Position numbers and translations under genes: made by a program. Positions 1 to 6,625 of a stretch of DNA of 9,144 bases are shown piece after piece. Each line of letters starts with the position of its first letter. Position 1 is the first letter of the stretch. The notes under the pieces were generated by a model, which was not told where the DNA came from, searched no databases, and worked only from the letters and a program-made list of their open reading frames with translations. This DNA is from CAZVCJ01 sp964625745 (lineage in GTDB: Bacteria; Chloroflexota; Anaerolineae; VGOG01): the NCBI GenBank assembly GCA_964625745.1, contig CAZVCJ010000161.1, positions 1-9,144 on the forward strand, written 5' to 3'.

Positions 1-41
1 GGGATTGCTTCGGCGGAAAAGCGCCACCTCGCAATGACACA
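1..41. repeat. Dispersed palindromic repeat at window edge
   Basis: The window opens inside a short imperfect palindrome: ATTGC (4-8) pairs with GCAAT (31-35), and GGCG (12-15) pairs with CGCC (22-25) around an A-rich loop. The wording (ATTGCTTCGGCGG ... CTCGCAATGACA) resembles a class of dispersed intergenic repeats that I recall from many environmental bacterial genomes; this is memory, not a search. No coding sequence is supported here. A window edge inside such a repeat fits an assembly break. Confidence 0.5.
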
Positions 42-97
42 GCCTGAGCAGTTACAACGAGACTTGATAGCATCACCCCGTTGCTGAGGGGGCAGTG

Positions 98-586
98 ATG
101 AAACGCAAGAATCCTCTGCTGGATGGCATTGAGCAGATAGAAACAGAGATGGATCGCTTCTTCGACGAGGTGATTCCCCCCAGGCGTTGGCTCCCCTTGC
201 GCCACATCAGAACCTGGTGCCCCCCTACCGACGTCTACGAGACCAACGATTGCGTGGTGGTCAAGGTGGAAATAGCCGGCATGGAGGAAGGTGAGTTCAC
301 CATATCCCTATCCGAACGCAATTTGACCATCACTGGTGTGAGGCCGGATCCATTGGCCGAGGCTGAGGGCTCAACCTTGAGCTATCAGCAGATAGAGATT
401 CGCTACGGAGAGTTCAAGACGGAGGTCTATCTTCCGTGTACCATCGTCGAAAACGAGATCGACGCCACCTACGCAGACGGCTTCCTGAGAGTGGTCTTGC
501 CCAAGGCCAGGGCCCAAAAGGTCCCCGTGGTTGAAACCCGTGGCTTCGTCGTGAGCTCAGCCGAACGGGACGGAGTGAGTTCTTAA
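98..586 (+). CDS. Small heat-shock protein, Hsp20/alpha-crystallin family
   Basis: ATP-independent holdase chaperone that binds unfolding proteins in the cytosol and passes them to refolding or degradation machines. The 162-residue product has a short N-terminal arm (about 1-40) with an amphipathic start (DGIEQIETEMDRFFDEV), then an alpha-crystallin domain (about 44-140). The family signature A-x-x-x-x-G-x-L is present as ATYADGFL (123-130), followed by RVVLPKA. A C-terminal V-P-V-V (142-145) supplies the I/V-x-I/V anchor that docks on a neighbouring domain during oligomer assembly. Length is normal for the family. I chose ATG at 98 over the adjacent in-frame GTG at 95 because GAGGGGG (86-92) lies 5 nt from the ATG but only 2 nt from the GTG. 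The Lon gene follows 47 nt downstream, consistent with co-transcription. No CIRCE element or clear promoter is visible in the 94 bases upstream. Confidence 0.95.
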   Translation: MKRKNPLLDGIEQIETEMDRFFDEVIPPRRWLPLRHIRTWCPPTDVYETNDCVVVKVEIAGMEEGEFTISLSERNLTITGVRPDPLAEAEGSTLSYQQIEIRYGEFKTEVYLPCTIVENEIDATYADGFLRVVLPKARAQKVPVVETRGFVVSSAERDGVSS

Positions 587-617
587 CTGTGAATCTAAAG
601 AGACTATGGGAATTGAT

Positions 618-627
618 AGGGAGGAAA
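618..627 (+). promoter_or_regulatory. Ribosome binding site of lon
   Basis: AGGGAGGAAA contains GGAGG at 620-624, with a 9-nt spacer to ATG at 634. An in-frame GTG at 589 would give a protein 15 residues longer, but it sits 2 nt after the hsp20 stop with no Shine-Dalgarno sequence of its own. This site therefore decides the start in favour of 634. Confidence 0.8.
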
Positions 628-633
628 GTATTT

Positions 634-3231
634 ATGCCTTCGTCGGAAAAGCAAACACACCCTGAAAGCGAAGAAAAGGAAGGCAATTCCCCGACCGATT
701 TGGTCCCCAAGACAGTCCTCGTTCCTTCGACACAAGAAGATGGACTTGGGAGCAAGAGAGTTCCGGACGAGAGCCTGACGGACATCCCCAGTGAACTGGC
801 CATCCTGCCTCTGCGTGGCGTGGTCGTCTACCCCTTGACCGCTTTGCCCCTGACGGTGGGACGACCACGCTCCATCCGCCTGGTAGATGACGCCGTTCTG
901 GGCAAGCGCATCATCGGCCTGGTGGCGGCCCAGGATCCAGAACAGGAGGACCCCGGGCCTGATGGCGTCTACCAGGTTGGCACGGCAGCCCTGGTACATC
1001 GCCTGCGCAAGGCCCCCGACGGCACCGTCGTCCTCCTGGTGCAGGGATTGGAGCGGATCAAGATCCGCGAGTTCACCCAATCTGAGCCTTACCTGAAAGC
1101 CGGGGTGGAGGTCACCCCCGATCTTGTCGAGGATACGGTGGAGGTGGAGGCTCTGATGCGCAACCTCGTGGAGCTCTTCCGCCGCCTGGTCGCCCTGGTG
1201 CCCCACATACCCGACGAGTTGATCATGTTGGCCCTGAGCGTTGACGACCCGCGCCAGTTGGCTTATGCCATCGCCACCTACATGCGCATGGATCTCGACG
1301 ATGCCCAGGGGATCCTGGAGATTGACGAGGTTACGGAGAAACTCCGCAAACTCACGGTCATCCTCAATCGGGAGCTGGAAGTGCTGGAGCTGGGCAAGAA
1401 GATTCAGACCGAGGCCCAGACCGAGATGACCAAGGTGCAGAGAGAGTACTTCTTGCGGGAGCAACTGAAGGCCATCAAAAAAGAGCTGGGCGAGGAAGAC
1501 GAGCAGACCATAGAGGCCGAGGAACTCCACCAAAAGATCGAAGAGGCCGACATGCCCGAGGAGGCGGAGAAGGAGGCCAGGCGTGAGCTGGATCGCCTGT
1601 CCAAGCTGCCCACCGCTGCGGCGGAATATTCGGTGATCCGAACCTACCTCGATTGGTTGGTGAGCCTCCCCTGGAGCAAGAGCACCGAAGACAACCTGGA
1701 CATCGCCCGCGCCCGCCGGGTGCTGGACGAGGACCACTACGACCTGGACGATATCAAAGAGCGCATCCTGGAATATCTGGCGGTGCGCAAGCTGCGCCTG
1801 GAGCGAAAAAATGGGGAAGAAGAAGAGAAAGAGGAAGAGCCAGCAGACTTTATCCGTAGAGAGCGCGAGGGGGTGATCCTGTGCTTCATCGGGCCGCCGG
1901 GCACTGGCAAGACCTCGCTGGGGCGGTCCATCGCCCGCGCCCTGGGCCGCAAGTTCGTGCGCCAATCGCTGGGTGGCGTGCGCGACGAGGCCGAGATTCG
2001 CGGCCACCGGCGCACCTACATCGGCGCCCTGCCAGGCCGCATCATCCAGGCCCTGCGGCGCGTGGAGTCCAGGAACCCCGTCTTCATGCTGGATGAGATT
2101 GACAAGGTGGGCCAGGATTGGCGCGGCGATCCTTCCTCGGCTCTGTTGGAGGTGCTGGATCCAGAACAGAACCGAGACTTCCGCGACCACTACCTGGATG
2201 TGCCTTTCGATCTCTCTCAAGTGATGTTCATCACCACCGGCAACATCCTGGACACCATCCCTCCCCCTCTGCGCGACCGCATGGAGATCCTCAGGCTCTC
2301 TGGCTACACCGAGGAGGAGAAGATCAAGATCGCCCAGCAATACCTGATCCCACGCCAGATCAGGGAGAACAGCCTGCTTCCTGAAGAGATCGAGTTCGAC
2401 AAAGGGGCCATCCGCAAGGTCATCCGCGATTACACCCGCGAGGCAGGGGTGCGCAACCTGGAGCGGGAGCTGGGCAGCATCTGCCGAAAGGTGGCGACCC
2501 AGGTGGCCGAGGCCAGCGAATCAGCGAATCAGCGAGTCAGCGAAAGAACGCTGATCACTGAGGAAAAGGTGGCCGAATTCCTGGGCAAGCCCAGGTACTT
2601 CTTCGAGGCGGCGGAGCGGACGGAAATACCCGGCGTGGCCACCGCCCTGGCCTGGACGCCTACCGGCGGCGACATCCTGTTCATCGAGGCCACCAGGATG
2701 CCGGGCGGTAAGGGCTTCACCCTCACCGGGCAACTTGGCGACGTGATGAAGGAATCGGCCCAGGCGGCCCTCAGCTATGTGCGCTCCAAGGCCGAGGAGC
2801 TGGGGATTGACGGGAACTTCTTCGAGGAGAGCGACATTCACCTCCACGTGCCCGCCGGTTCCATCCCCAAGGATGGCCCCTCGGCCGGAGTGACCATGGC
2901 CACGGCCCTCGCCTCCTTGCTCCTGGAGACGCCGGTGCGGGCCGACGTGGGCATGACGGGCGAAATCACCCTGCGGGGGCAGGTGCTGCCAGTGGGGGGC
3001 ATCAAAGAGAAGATACTCGCCGCCCACCGCGTTGGGCTGAAGACGGTGATCCTGCCCCAGCGCAACGAGCCAGACCTGGACGACGTGCCAGAGGAGGTCA
3101 AAGAGGAGATGACGTTCATCCTGGCCGATAAGGTGGATCAGGTCTTTGCCGCTGCTCTGGCGGACCAGCAGCCAGCGGTCAAAAAAGCTCAAAATCCAAA
3201 GCCCAAAGGGGGCAGAGGCCCGACCACCTGA
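634..3231 (+). CDS. lon: ATP-dependent Lon protease (LonA type)
   Basis: Cytosolic AAA+ protease that unfolds and degrades damaged and some regulatory proteins. It has 865 residues from ATG 634, longer than E. coli Lon (784). Order of parts: an acidic/serine-rich extension (about 1-52), the LAN substrate-binding domain starting at ELAILPLRGVVVYP (about 54), a coiled-coil linker (EMTKVQREYFLREQLKAIKK), then the AAA+ module with Walker A GPPGTGKT (420-427) and Walker B VFMLDEIDK (483-491). The serine protease domain has its catalytic Ser in PKDGPSAG (Ser750) and its catalytic Lys in GGIKEK (Lys793); the 43-residue spacing equals E. coli S679/K722. Oddities: an acidic insert just before Walker A (EEEEKEEEP), an octamer-repeat linker (about 627-637), and a basic repeat-like C-terminal tail (AQNPKPKGGRGPTT). 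The enzyme looks intact. Hsp20 immediately upstream fits a shared proteostasis operon; small heat-shock proteins are known Lon clients in E. coli. Confidence 0.98.
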   Translation: MPSSEKQTHPESEEKEGNSPTDLVPKTVLVPSTQEDGLGSKRVPDESLTDIPSELAILPLRGVVVYPLTALPLTVGRPRSIRLVDDAVLGKRIIGLVAAQDPEQEDPGPDGVYQVGTAALVHRLRKAPDGTVVLLVQGLERIKIREFTQSEPYLKAGVEVTPDLVEDTVEVEALMRNLVELFRRLVALVPHIPDELIMLALSVDDPRQLAYAIATYMRMDLDDAQGILEIDEVTEKLRKLTVILNRELEVLELGKKIQTEAQTEMTKVQREYFLREQLKAIKKELGEEDEQTIEAEELHQKIEEADMPEEAEKEARRELDRLSKLPTAAAEYSVIRTYLDWLVSLPWSKSTEDNLDIARARRVLDEDHYDLDDIKERILEYLAVRKLRLERKNGEEEEKEEEPADFIRREREGVILCFIGPPGTGKTSLGRSIARALGRKFVRQSLGGVRDEAEIRGHRRTYIGALPGRIIQALRRVESRNPVFMLDEIDKVGQDWRGDPSSALLEVLDPEQNRDFRDHYLDVPFDLSQVMFITTGNILDTIPPPLRDRMEILRLSGYTEEEKIKIAQQYLIPRQIRENSLLPEEIEFDKGAIRKVIRDYTREAGVRNLERELGSICRKVATQVAEASESANQRVSERTLITEEKVAEFLGKPRYFFEAAERTEIPGVATALAWTPTGGDILFIEATRMPGGKGFTLTGQLGDVMKESAQAALSYVRSKAEELGIDGNFFEESDIHLHVPAGSIPKDGPSAGVTMATALASLLLETPVRADVGMTGEITLRGQVLPVGGIKEKILAAHRVGLKTVILPQRNEPDLDDVPEEVKEEMTFILADKVDQVFAAALADQQPAVKKAQNPKPKGGRGPTT
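2514..2545 (+). repeat. Tandem octamer repeat inside lon
   Basis: Four successive 8-bp units are visible: CAGCGAAT (2514-2521), CAGCGAAT (2522-2529), CAGCGAGT (2530-2537), CAGCGAAA (2538-2545). The unit is not a multiple of three, so each copy is read in a new frame, giving a SESANQRVSER-like peptide. It falls in the variable linker between the AAA+ lid and the protease domain (about residues 627-637), where Lon proteins tolerate insertions. The reading frame stays open. Confidence 0.85.
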
Positions 3232-3715
3232 CCACCCGACCAATAGAGAGGCAGAACCTTTACCCTATCAAGTAGACCAAAGCAACAAAATCGAACGCTC
3301 TGGCGATACAGTCCTGGCGCTAAGTAACGACCAGGCCTACACAATTCGCATCCCTGCCAGGGAGAAGCGGGAAGCCATCAATGTTCTGGTTCAGCGTCGC
3401 AAAGGCAGGCGACGCAAGTGGGTTATCCTGCAACTGTTCGCTGTGGCACTATACTACTTGATCCGCGAGTTGCCGCCAGGGGAACAGGTCACGATTGACA
3501 AAGAATACACGGGCCACGAAGACGACATCAAGAACACATTGCTCCCCTTACTATGGCGAACCGATCCCGATTCCGACGCCGAGAACATTGCCTTCGGGCA
3601 CGTAGGGAAGAGATCAGCCGCGCACAAAAAGGCCCTGGCCGTGTGTCATGGAAAGGCCGAAGCCGACACAATACTAAAGGCCGATGACCTGCTGAGACAG
3701 ATCATCGGCCGATAA
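3146..3715 (+). CDS. Hypothetical protein, start uncertain, possibly 5'-degraded
   Basis: I do not recognise a named family. The convincing part begins around 3270 (IERSGDTVLALSND) and runs to the stop: a beta-rich start, a basic stretch (QRRKGRRRK, about 83-91), a hydrophobic helix (VILQLFAVALYYLIRELP), then TIDKEYTGHE, a segment resembling HVGKRSAAHKKALAVCHGKA, and DDLLRQIIGR. The acidic strand TIDKEY followed by a helix is loosely reminiscent of RNase H-like folds, but this is weak. The only canonical start in frame upstream of the convincing part is TTG at 3146, which lies inside the lon 3' end and would add about 40 residues encoded by repeat-like DNA. Either a non-standard start is used near 3260-3280, or the original 5' end was lost when the lon tail changed. 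There is no good Shine-Dalgarno sequence before TTG 3146. A conserved hypothetical of about 145 residues is my best reading. Confidence 0.5.
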   Translation: MPLLWRTSSQRSKKLKIQSPKGAEARPPDHPTNREAEPLPYQVDQSNKIERSGDTVLALSNDQAYTIRIPAREKREAINVLVQRRKGRRRKWVILQLFAVALYYLIRELPPGEQVTIDKEYTGHEDDIKNTLLPLLWRTDPDSDAENIAFGHVGKRSAAHKKALAVCHGKAEADTILKADDLLRQIIGR

Positions 3716-3811
3716 GACCACGGGAGAGCGGCTCTCGATGTGCCGCCTGCAGCCGCCGAGCATACCGTCCGGTTAAGGATAGGAGCGCGTGCGGCCTCCC
3801 GCTCGAACATA

Positions 3812-3840
3812 ATCTTACCACAAGCAGTGAGAATTGTCAA
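3812..3840 (-). promoter_or_regulatory. Sigma70-type promoter, leftward
   Basis: Read on the - strand, a perfect -35 TTGACA (3840-3835) is followed by exactly 17 nt and a -10 TAAGAT (3817-3812), one base from consensus TATAAT-like spacing and composition rules. Transcription would start near 3805 and run left, antisense to the 3' end of the 3146-3715 gene. No convincing - strand gene lies downstream, so it may drive a non-coding or antisense RNA, or be the remnant promoter of a lost gene. All recognisable genes here point the other way. Confidence 0.55.
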
Positions 3841-3917
3841 GGAGAGGTCATGGGCAGGCGTTCCCACTGGCCGCCAAGACCACGCCCAGGACGGGTGCCA
3901 AAGCTTAAGGAAAGCTC

Positions 3918-4037
3918 ATGGAGAGCACGGTGGAATCGCAGGGCGAAGTGTTGGTCGCCATCATGAACAACTTGCTCGACTTCGTCATTGCGCGTGACCA
4001 GCTCCCAAGGAAAGAGTTTCGAGTTCTTGAGTTTTGA
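3918..4037 (+). pseudogene. Truncated gene fragment (N-terminal about 28 residues)
   Basis: From ATG 3918 (preceded by AAGGAAA at 3907-3913) the frame encodes MESTVESQGEVLVAIMNNLL..DFVIARDQ and then turns into LPRKEFRVLEF and stops at 4035. The segment EVLVAIMNN..DFxIAR(D/E)Q matches my memory of the N-terminus of a conserved bacterial protein that normally continues HWYRIPV; that family has no function I can name. Here the similarity ends at Gln28, about 4 residues before the hairpin repeat at 4014-4085 supplies the rest of the frame and the stop. It therefore looks like a 5' stub left after a repeat or deletion removed the body of the gene. The start and ribosome site are intact, so a 39-residue peptide could still be made. 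Confidence 0.45.
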
Positions 4038-4085
4038 GTTTCGGGTTCATCGTTCCACAACTCGAAACTCACAAACCCGAAACCC
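4014..4085. repeat. Imperfect hairpin repeat upstream of nfeD
   Basis: Left arm 4014-4040 and right arm 4059-4085 are inverted copies matching at 22 of 27 positions, around an 18-nt loop. The text is a degenerate tandem of GAGTTTCGAGTT-like words, typical of dispersed repeats in intergenic DNA. It supplies the stop of the upstream gene fragment and ends 10 nt before the nfeD ribosome binding site. No T-run follows, so a terminator role is not supported. Confidence 0.7.
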
Positions 4086-4095
4086 GTTGTACTTT

Positions 4096-4100
4096 GGAGG
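4096..4100 (+). promoter_or_regulatory. Ribosome binding site of nfeD
   Basis: GGAGG sits 4 nt before ATG 4105. The reading frame is open upstream to 3988, but that stretch is repeat sequence. Starting at 4105 places a signal peptide at the very N-terminus, so this site fixes the start. Confidence 0.8.
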
Positions 4101-4104
4101 TAGA

Positions 4105-5436
4105 ATGTTAAGAAAAGGCAAAACCCGCATAGATAAACGTTTGGCTTTTTTAGGGCTGAGTTTGGTGGCAGCTTTCCTCCTTGTCAGCCCCCTCGCCTCG
4201 GCCCAGCCTGGCGAGCACGTTGACCTCATCATCGTAGAAGGGGTCATAGATCCGTTCACCGCTCAATACGTCGAGCGAGGCCTGGACATCGCCCAAAGTG
4301 ACGGCGCCCAGTGCCTGATTATCCAACTGGATACGCCCGGCGGATCGGACGCCCCCATGCGGGACATCGTGCAGAGGATGTTGAACTCCTCTGTGCCGAC
4401 CGTGGCCTACGTCGCCCCCGCGGGGGCCAGAGCAGGCTCGGCAGGGGTTTTCATCACCCTGGCCGCCGACGTCGCGGCCATGGCCCCCGGCACTAACATC
4501 GGGGCCGCCCACCCCGTGGACATCACCGGGGCGATAACCGGTACGGTGGGCGAGAAAGTAACCAACGATGCCGCCGCCTACATCAGAGCCATCGCCGAGA
4601 AACGAGGGCGGAACGCCGAGTGGGCAGAGGAGGCGGTGCGGGAGAGTGTCTCCATCATAGAGAGGGAGGCGGTGGAGTATCAAGTGGTGGACCTCGTCGC
4701 CGACGACCTGACGGATCTGTTGGACGAGATAGACGGCAGGGAGGTGATCACGGCCGCCGGTCCTGTGACCCTGCGGACCCGTGGGGCTCCGGTTCGTATC
4801 ATCGGCATGAACTTTGCCGAGAACTTCCTGCACGTCATCGTTGATCCCAACATAGCCTATCTGCTGCTTTCCATCGGCACCCTGGCCCTGACGGCCGAGT
4901 TCTATCACCCTGGAGCCGTTTTCCCTGGGGTGACAGGGGTCATCTGCTTGATCCTGGCTTTCGTGGCTTTCGGCAGCCTGCCCGTGAACTGGGGTGGGGT
5001 GGTCCTCATCATTCTGGCGGTGGTGCTCTTCATCGTGGACATCAAGGTGGCCGGCTTCATGCTCAGCGTGGGAGGAGCCATCGCCTTCGTCCTCGGCTCG
5101 CTGATGCTCTTCAGTCCCTTCGCCTCTCCCTCCCCCACCATGCCCCGGCTCACCGTCTCCTGGCCCCTCATCGTTCTCATGACAGCCGCCATCGCTTCTT
5201 TCTTCCTCTTTGCCCTTTCGGCGGGGATCAGGGCCCAGCGGGCCAAGGCGACCAGCGGCATCGAGTCCATGGTCGGAGCCACGGGGACAGCGGTTTCGGA
5301 CCTGGACCCCTGGGGCACGGTTCAGGTCAAGAGCGAGCTATGGAGCGCCATCGCTGAGGAAGGTCCGATCAAGGAGGGAGAACAGGTCAGGGTAGTGAGT
5401 GCAAAGGGGGTGAGGCTAAAGGTTATCAAAAAATAA
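4105..5436 (+). CDS. nfeD: Membrane-bound serine protease NfeD (ClpP class, long form)
   Basis: 443-residue membrane protease thought to cleave the hydrophobic C-terminal part of its partner stomatin and to take part in membrane quality control. Residues about 12-33 form a signal peptide (LAFLGLSLVAAFLLVSPLASA) with a likely cut after ASA. The ClpP/crotonase-like domain follows: LDTPGG, then GARAGSAGVFI with nucleophile Ser112, MAPGTNIGAAHPV, and general-base candidate Lys151 in GEKVTNDAAAYI. The 39-residue Ser-Lys distance is close to the 41 of the archaeal homologue PH1510 (Ser97/Lys138). About five membrane segments follow, for example VTGVICLILAFVAFGSL and GGVVLIILAVVLFIVDI. The C-terminus (about 385-443) is the soluble NfeD OB-fold (SMVGATGTAVSDLDPWGTV). 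The gene is complete and the stomatin gene is next, the usual partner order. The spacer of 103 nt holds a palindromic repeat. Confidence 0.95.
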   Translation: MLRKGKTRIDKRLAFLGLSLVAAFLLVSPLASAQPGEHVDLIIVEGVIDPFTAQYVERGLDIAQSDGAQCLIIQLDTPGGSDAPMRDIVQRMLNSSVPTVAYVAPAGARAGSAGVFITLAADVAAMAPGTNIGAAHPVDITGAITGTVGEKVTNDAAAYIRAIAEKRGRNAEWAEEAVRESVSIIEREAVEYQVVDLVADDLTDLLDEIDGREVITAAGPVTLRTRGAPVRIIGMNFAENFLHVIVDPNIAYLLLSIGTLALTAEFYHPGAVFPGVTGVICLILAFVAFGSLPVNWGGVVLIILAVVLFIVDIKVAGFMLSVGGAIAFVLGSLMLFSPFASPSPTMPRLTVSWPLIVLMTAAIASFFLFALSAGIRAQRAKATSGIESMVGATGTAVSDLDPWGTVQVKSELWSAIAEEGPIKEGEQVRVVSAKGVRLKVIKK

Positions 5437-5440
5437 GCTC

Positions 5441-5495
5441 GTAGTAGCGACTTCAGTCGCTTTAGCTTCGTGAGGACGACTGAAGTCGTCACTAC
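5441..5495. repeat. REP-like inverted repeat between nfeD and stomatin gene
   Basis: Arms of about 21 bp (5441-5461 and 5475-5495) are inverted copies of GTAGTxxCGACTTCAGTCG with a few mismatches. Each arm contains its own small palindrome, CGACT-TC-AGTCG, so two alternative folds exist. The unit looks like a dispersed repetitive hairpin known to me from Chloroflexota-type genomes (memory). It could stabilise or separate segments of the transcript; no T-run marks a terminator. Confidence 0.8.
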
Positions 5496-5527
5496 CGTCC
5501 AAAACTACGGAACAGAATAAATCACAG

Positions 5528-5535
5528 AAGGAGGT
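5528..5535 (+). promoter_or_regulatory. Strong ribosome binding site of stomatin gene
   Basis: AAGGAGGT, a near-complete anti-16S match, lies 4 nt before ATG 5540. It is the strongest Shine-Dalgarno sequence in the window, suggesting that stomatin is translated at a high level relative to NfeD. Confidence 0.8.
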
Positions 5536-5539
5536 CAAA

Positions 5540-6460
5540 ATGTTTATTGACATATTGGGTAATCTGGCCACTATATCCTTGTTCCTCTTGCTTGTGGCGT
5601 TCGTCTTAGGCATGGCCATCAAGGTCGTGCGGGAGTACCAGCGGCTGGTGATCTTCCGTCTGGGTCGCTCTATCGGCGAGAAGGGGCCTGGAATTGTTTT
5701 CGTGATCCCCTTCCTTGACCGGCCAATCCTGGTAGACCTGCGGGAGCAGTTCCTTCAGATCCCGCACCAGACCTGCATCACCAGGGACAACGCCCCCATT
5801 GACGTAGAGTTTCTGATCTACTGGAGGGTGGTGAACCCTGCGGACAGTGTGATCCAGGTGGCGAACTTCGCCGGCGCCTCCCAGGGGATCGCTACCACCA
5901 CTTTGCGGGCCGTGATTGGCGACATTAGTCTGGATGAGGTGCTCTCCAAGCGGGAGGAGATCAACCTGATTCTGCGCGTCAAGATGGATGAGGTCACCGA
6001 GCGCTGGGGGGTCAAGGTCACCAGCGTGGAGATTCGGGAAATCGTACCACCCCGAGAGGTGCAAGATGCCATGAACCGCCAACTGGCAGCCGAGCGCAAT
6101 CGCCGGGCGATGGTCATCGAGGCCGACGGCAAGCGCGAGGCAGCCATTATGGTGGCCGAGGGCGAGAAGCAATCAGCTATCCTCAGGTCCGAGGGGGATC
6201 GGCGGTCCTCCATCCTGCGAGCTGAGGGGTTCTCCATGGCCCTGGACAAGATCTTCAAAGTAGCCAAGACAGTGGACAGCAAGACCATGAGCTTGCAGTA
6301 TCTGGAGGCTCTCAAGGCTCTGGGGGCCAGTCCCGCTACCAAATTCATCTTCCCCATGGAGTTTGCCAACCTCCTCAGACCCTTCACCCGGTACACCGAA
6401 AGCGTGGCCAGGGAGGAGGCCAGCCCTACCCCTCCTGAGACGACAGTCGAGCAGGGATAG
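5540..6460 (+). CDS. Stomatin/slipin-like SPFH membrane protein
   Basis: 306-residue SPFH protein that forms oligomeric assemblies at the membrane and partners NfeD. Residues about 7-27 form one N-terminal membrane anchor (NLATISLFLLLVAFVLGMAI). The SPFH domain follows (about 28-190): VREYQRLVIFRLGR, GPGIVFVIPFLDR, DLREQFLQIPHQTCITRDN, WRVVNPADSVIQVANF, and the family hallmark VEIREIVPPREVQDAMNRQ. A charged coiled coil with repeated E-A/E-G steps runs from about 185 to 240 (QLAAERNRRAMVIEAD ... ILRAEG). The hydrophobic C-terminal segment KFIFPMEFANLLRPF is followed by an acidic, proline-containing tail. In the PH1510/PH1511 pair the protease cuts the stomatin C-terminus, so the region around KFIFPMEF is the likely NfeD target. 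The gene is complete; the TAG stop lies inside the left copy of a target duplication. Confidence 0.95.
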   Translation: MFIDILGNLATISLFLLLVAFVLGMAIKVVREYQRLVIFRLGRSIGEKGPGIVFVIPFLDRPILVDLREQFLQIPHQTCITRDNAPIDVEFLIYWRVVNPADSVIQVANFAGASQGIATTTLRAVIGDISLDEVLSKREEINLILRVKMDEVTERWGVKVTSVEIREIVPPREVQDAMNRQLAAERNRRAMVIEADGKREAAIMVAEGEKQSAILRSEGDRRSSILRAEGFSMALDKIFKVAKTVDSKTMSLQYLEALKALGASPATKFIFPMEFANLLRPFTRYTESVAREEASPTPPETTVEQG

Positions 6461-6465
6461 TCAAA
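6455..6465. repeat. Left copy of 11-bp direct repeat (putative target duplication)
   Basis: GGATAGTCAAA at 6455-6465 is repeated exactly at 6626-6636 on the far side of the inverted-repeat element. The left copy contains the stop codon of the stomatin gene. Confidence 0.75.
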
Positions 6466-6625
6466 CATGTCAACTTAAGAGAACGATCCAGACTTCGGAG
6501 GTTTTCAGACGCGATTTCGCCAGCAAACCAACCAGATAATCCCTGTCCTGAGCCTGTTGAAGGGAAGGTAACTTTGCCAGCAGAGTCGCTGCCGGAAGCC
6601 TCCGAAGTCTTAAGTTGACACTAAT
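6466..6625. mobile_element. MITE-like non-autonomous element, 160 bp
   Basis: The element carries a 13-bp perfect inverted repeat, TGTCAACTTAAGA (6468-6480) with its complement at 6608-6620. A second perfect 11-bp pair, GACTTCGGAGG (6491-6501) and its complement (6599-6609), lies just inside. On the right the two blocks overlap by 2 bp and are continuous; on the left they are separated by 10 bp (GAACGATCCA). No reading frame spans the interior, which holds a GCGATTTCGC mini-palindrome and, at 6547-6564, a CCTGAGCCTGTTGAAGGG word resembling a widespread dispersed motif. An 11-bp direct repeat flanks it. Length, long terminal inverted repeats and lack of a transposase fit a MITE; an 11-bp duplication is in the range of IS4-type transposases, which is a guess. 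The ends are not perfectly symmetrical: 2 bp lie outside the left repeat and 5 bp outside the right. Confidence 0.7.

Noticed and set aside
589..633. Upstream GTG start for lon
   Set aside because: No Shine-Dalgarno sequence; the GGAGG at 620-624 points to ATG 634.
604..2340. Long open frame (578 codons) on the - strand across lon
   Set aside because: It is the complement of an intact, motif-complete lon gene with GC-rich third positions, which open the antisense frame by chance; the product shows no domain I recognise.
2514..2545. Possible CRISPR or larger satellite array
   Set aside because: Units are 8 bp, directly abutting, without spacers, and confined to 32 bp inside lon.
3724..3736. 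GAGAG-CGG-CTCTC hairpin after the hypothetical gene as a terminator
   Set aside because: The stem is only 5 bp and no T-run follows; too weak to call.
3740..3997. Open frame on the + strand in the 3716-4104 spacer
   Set aside because: Arg/Ala/Gly-rich product without motifs, no ribosome site, overlaps the better-supported fragment at 3918.
4150..4908. 252-codon - strand frame across nfeD
   Set aside because: Shadow of the nfeD protease domain; rich in His/Gly/Asp with no recognisable domain.
5441..5495. Inverted repeat after nfeD as a rho-independent terminator
   Set aside because: No T-run on the + strand, and the repeat wording fits a dispersed palindrome; the downstream stomatin gene is the usual operon partner.
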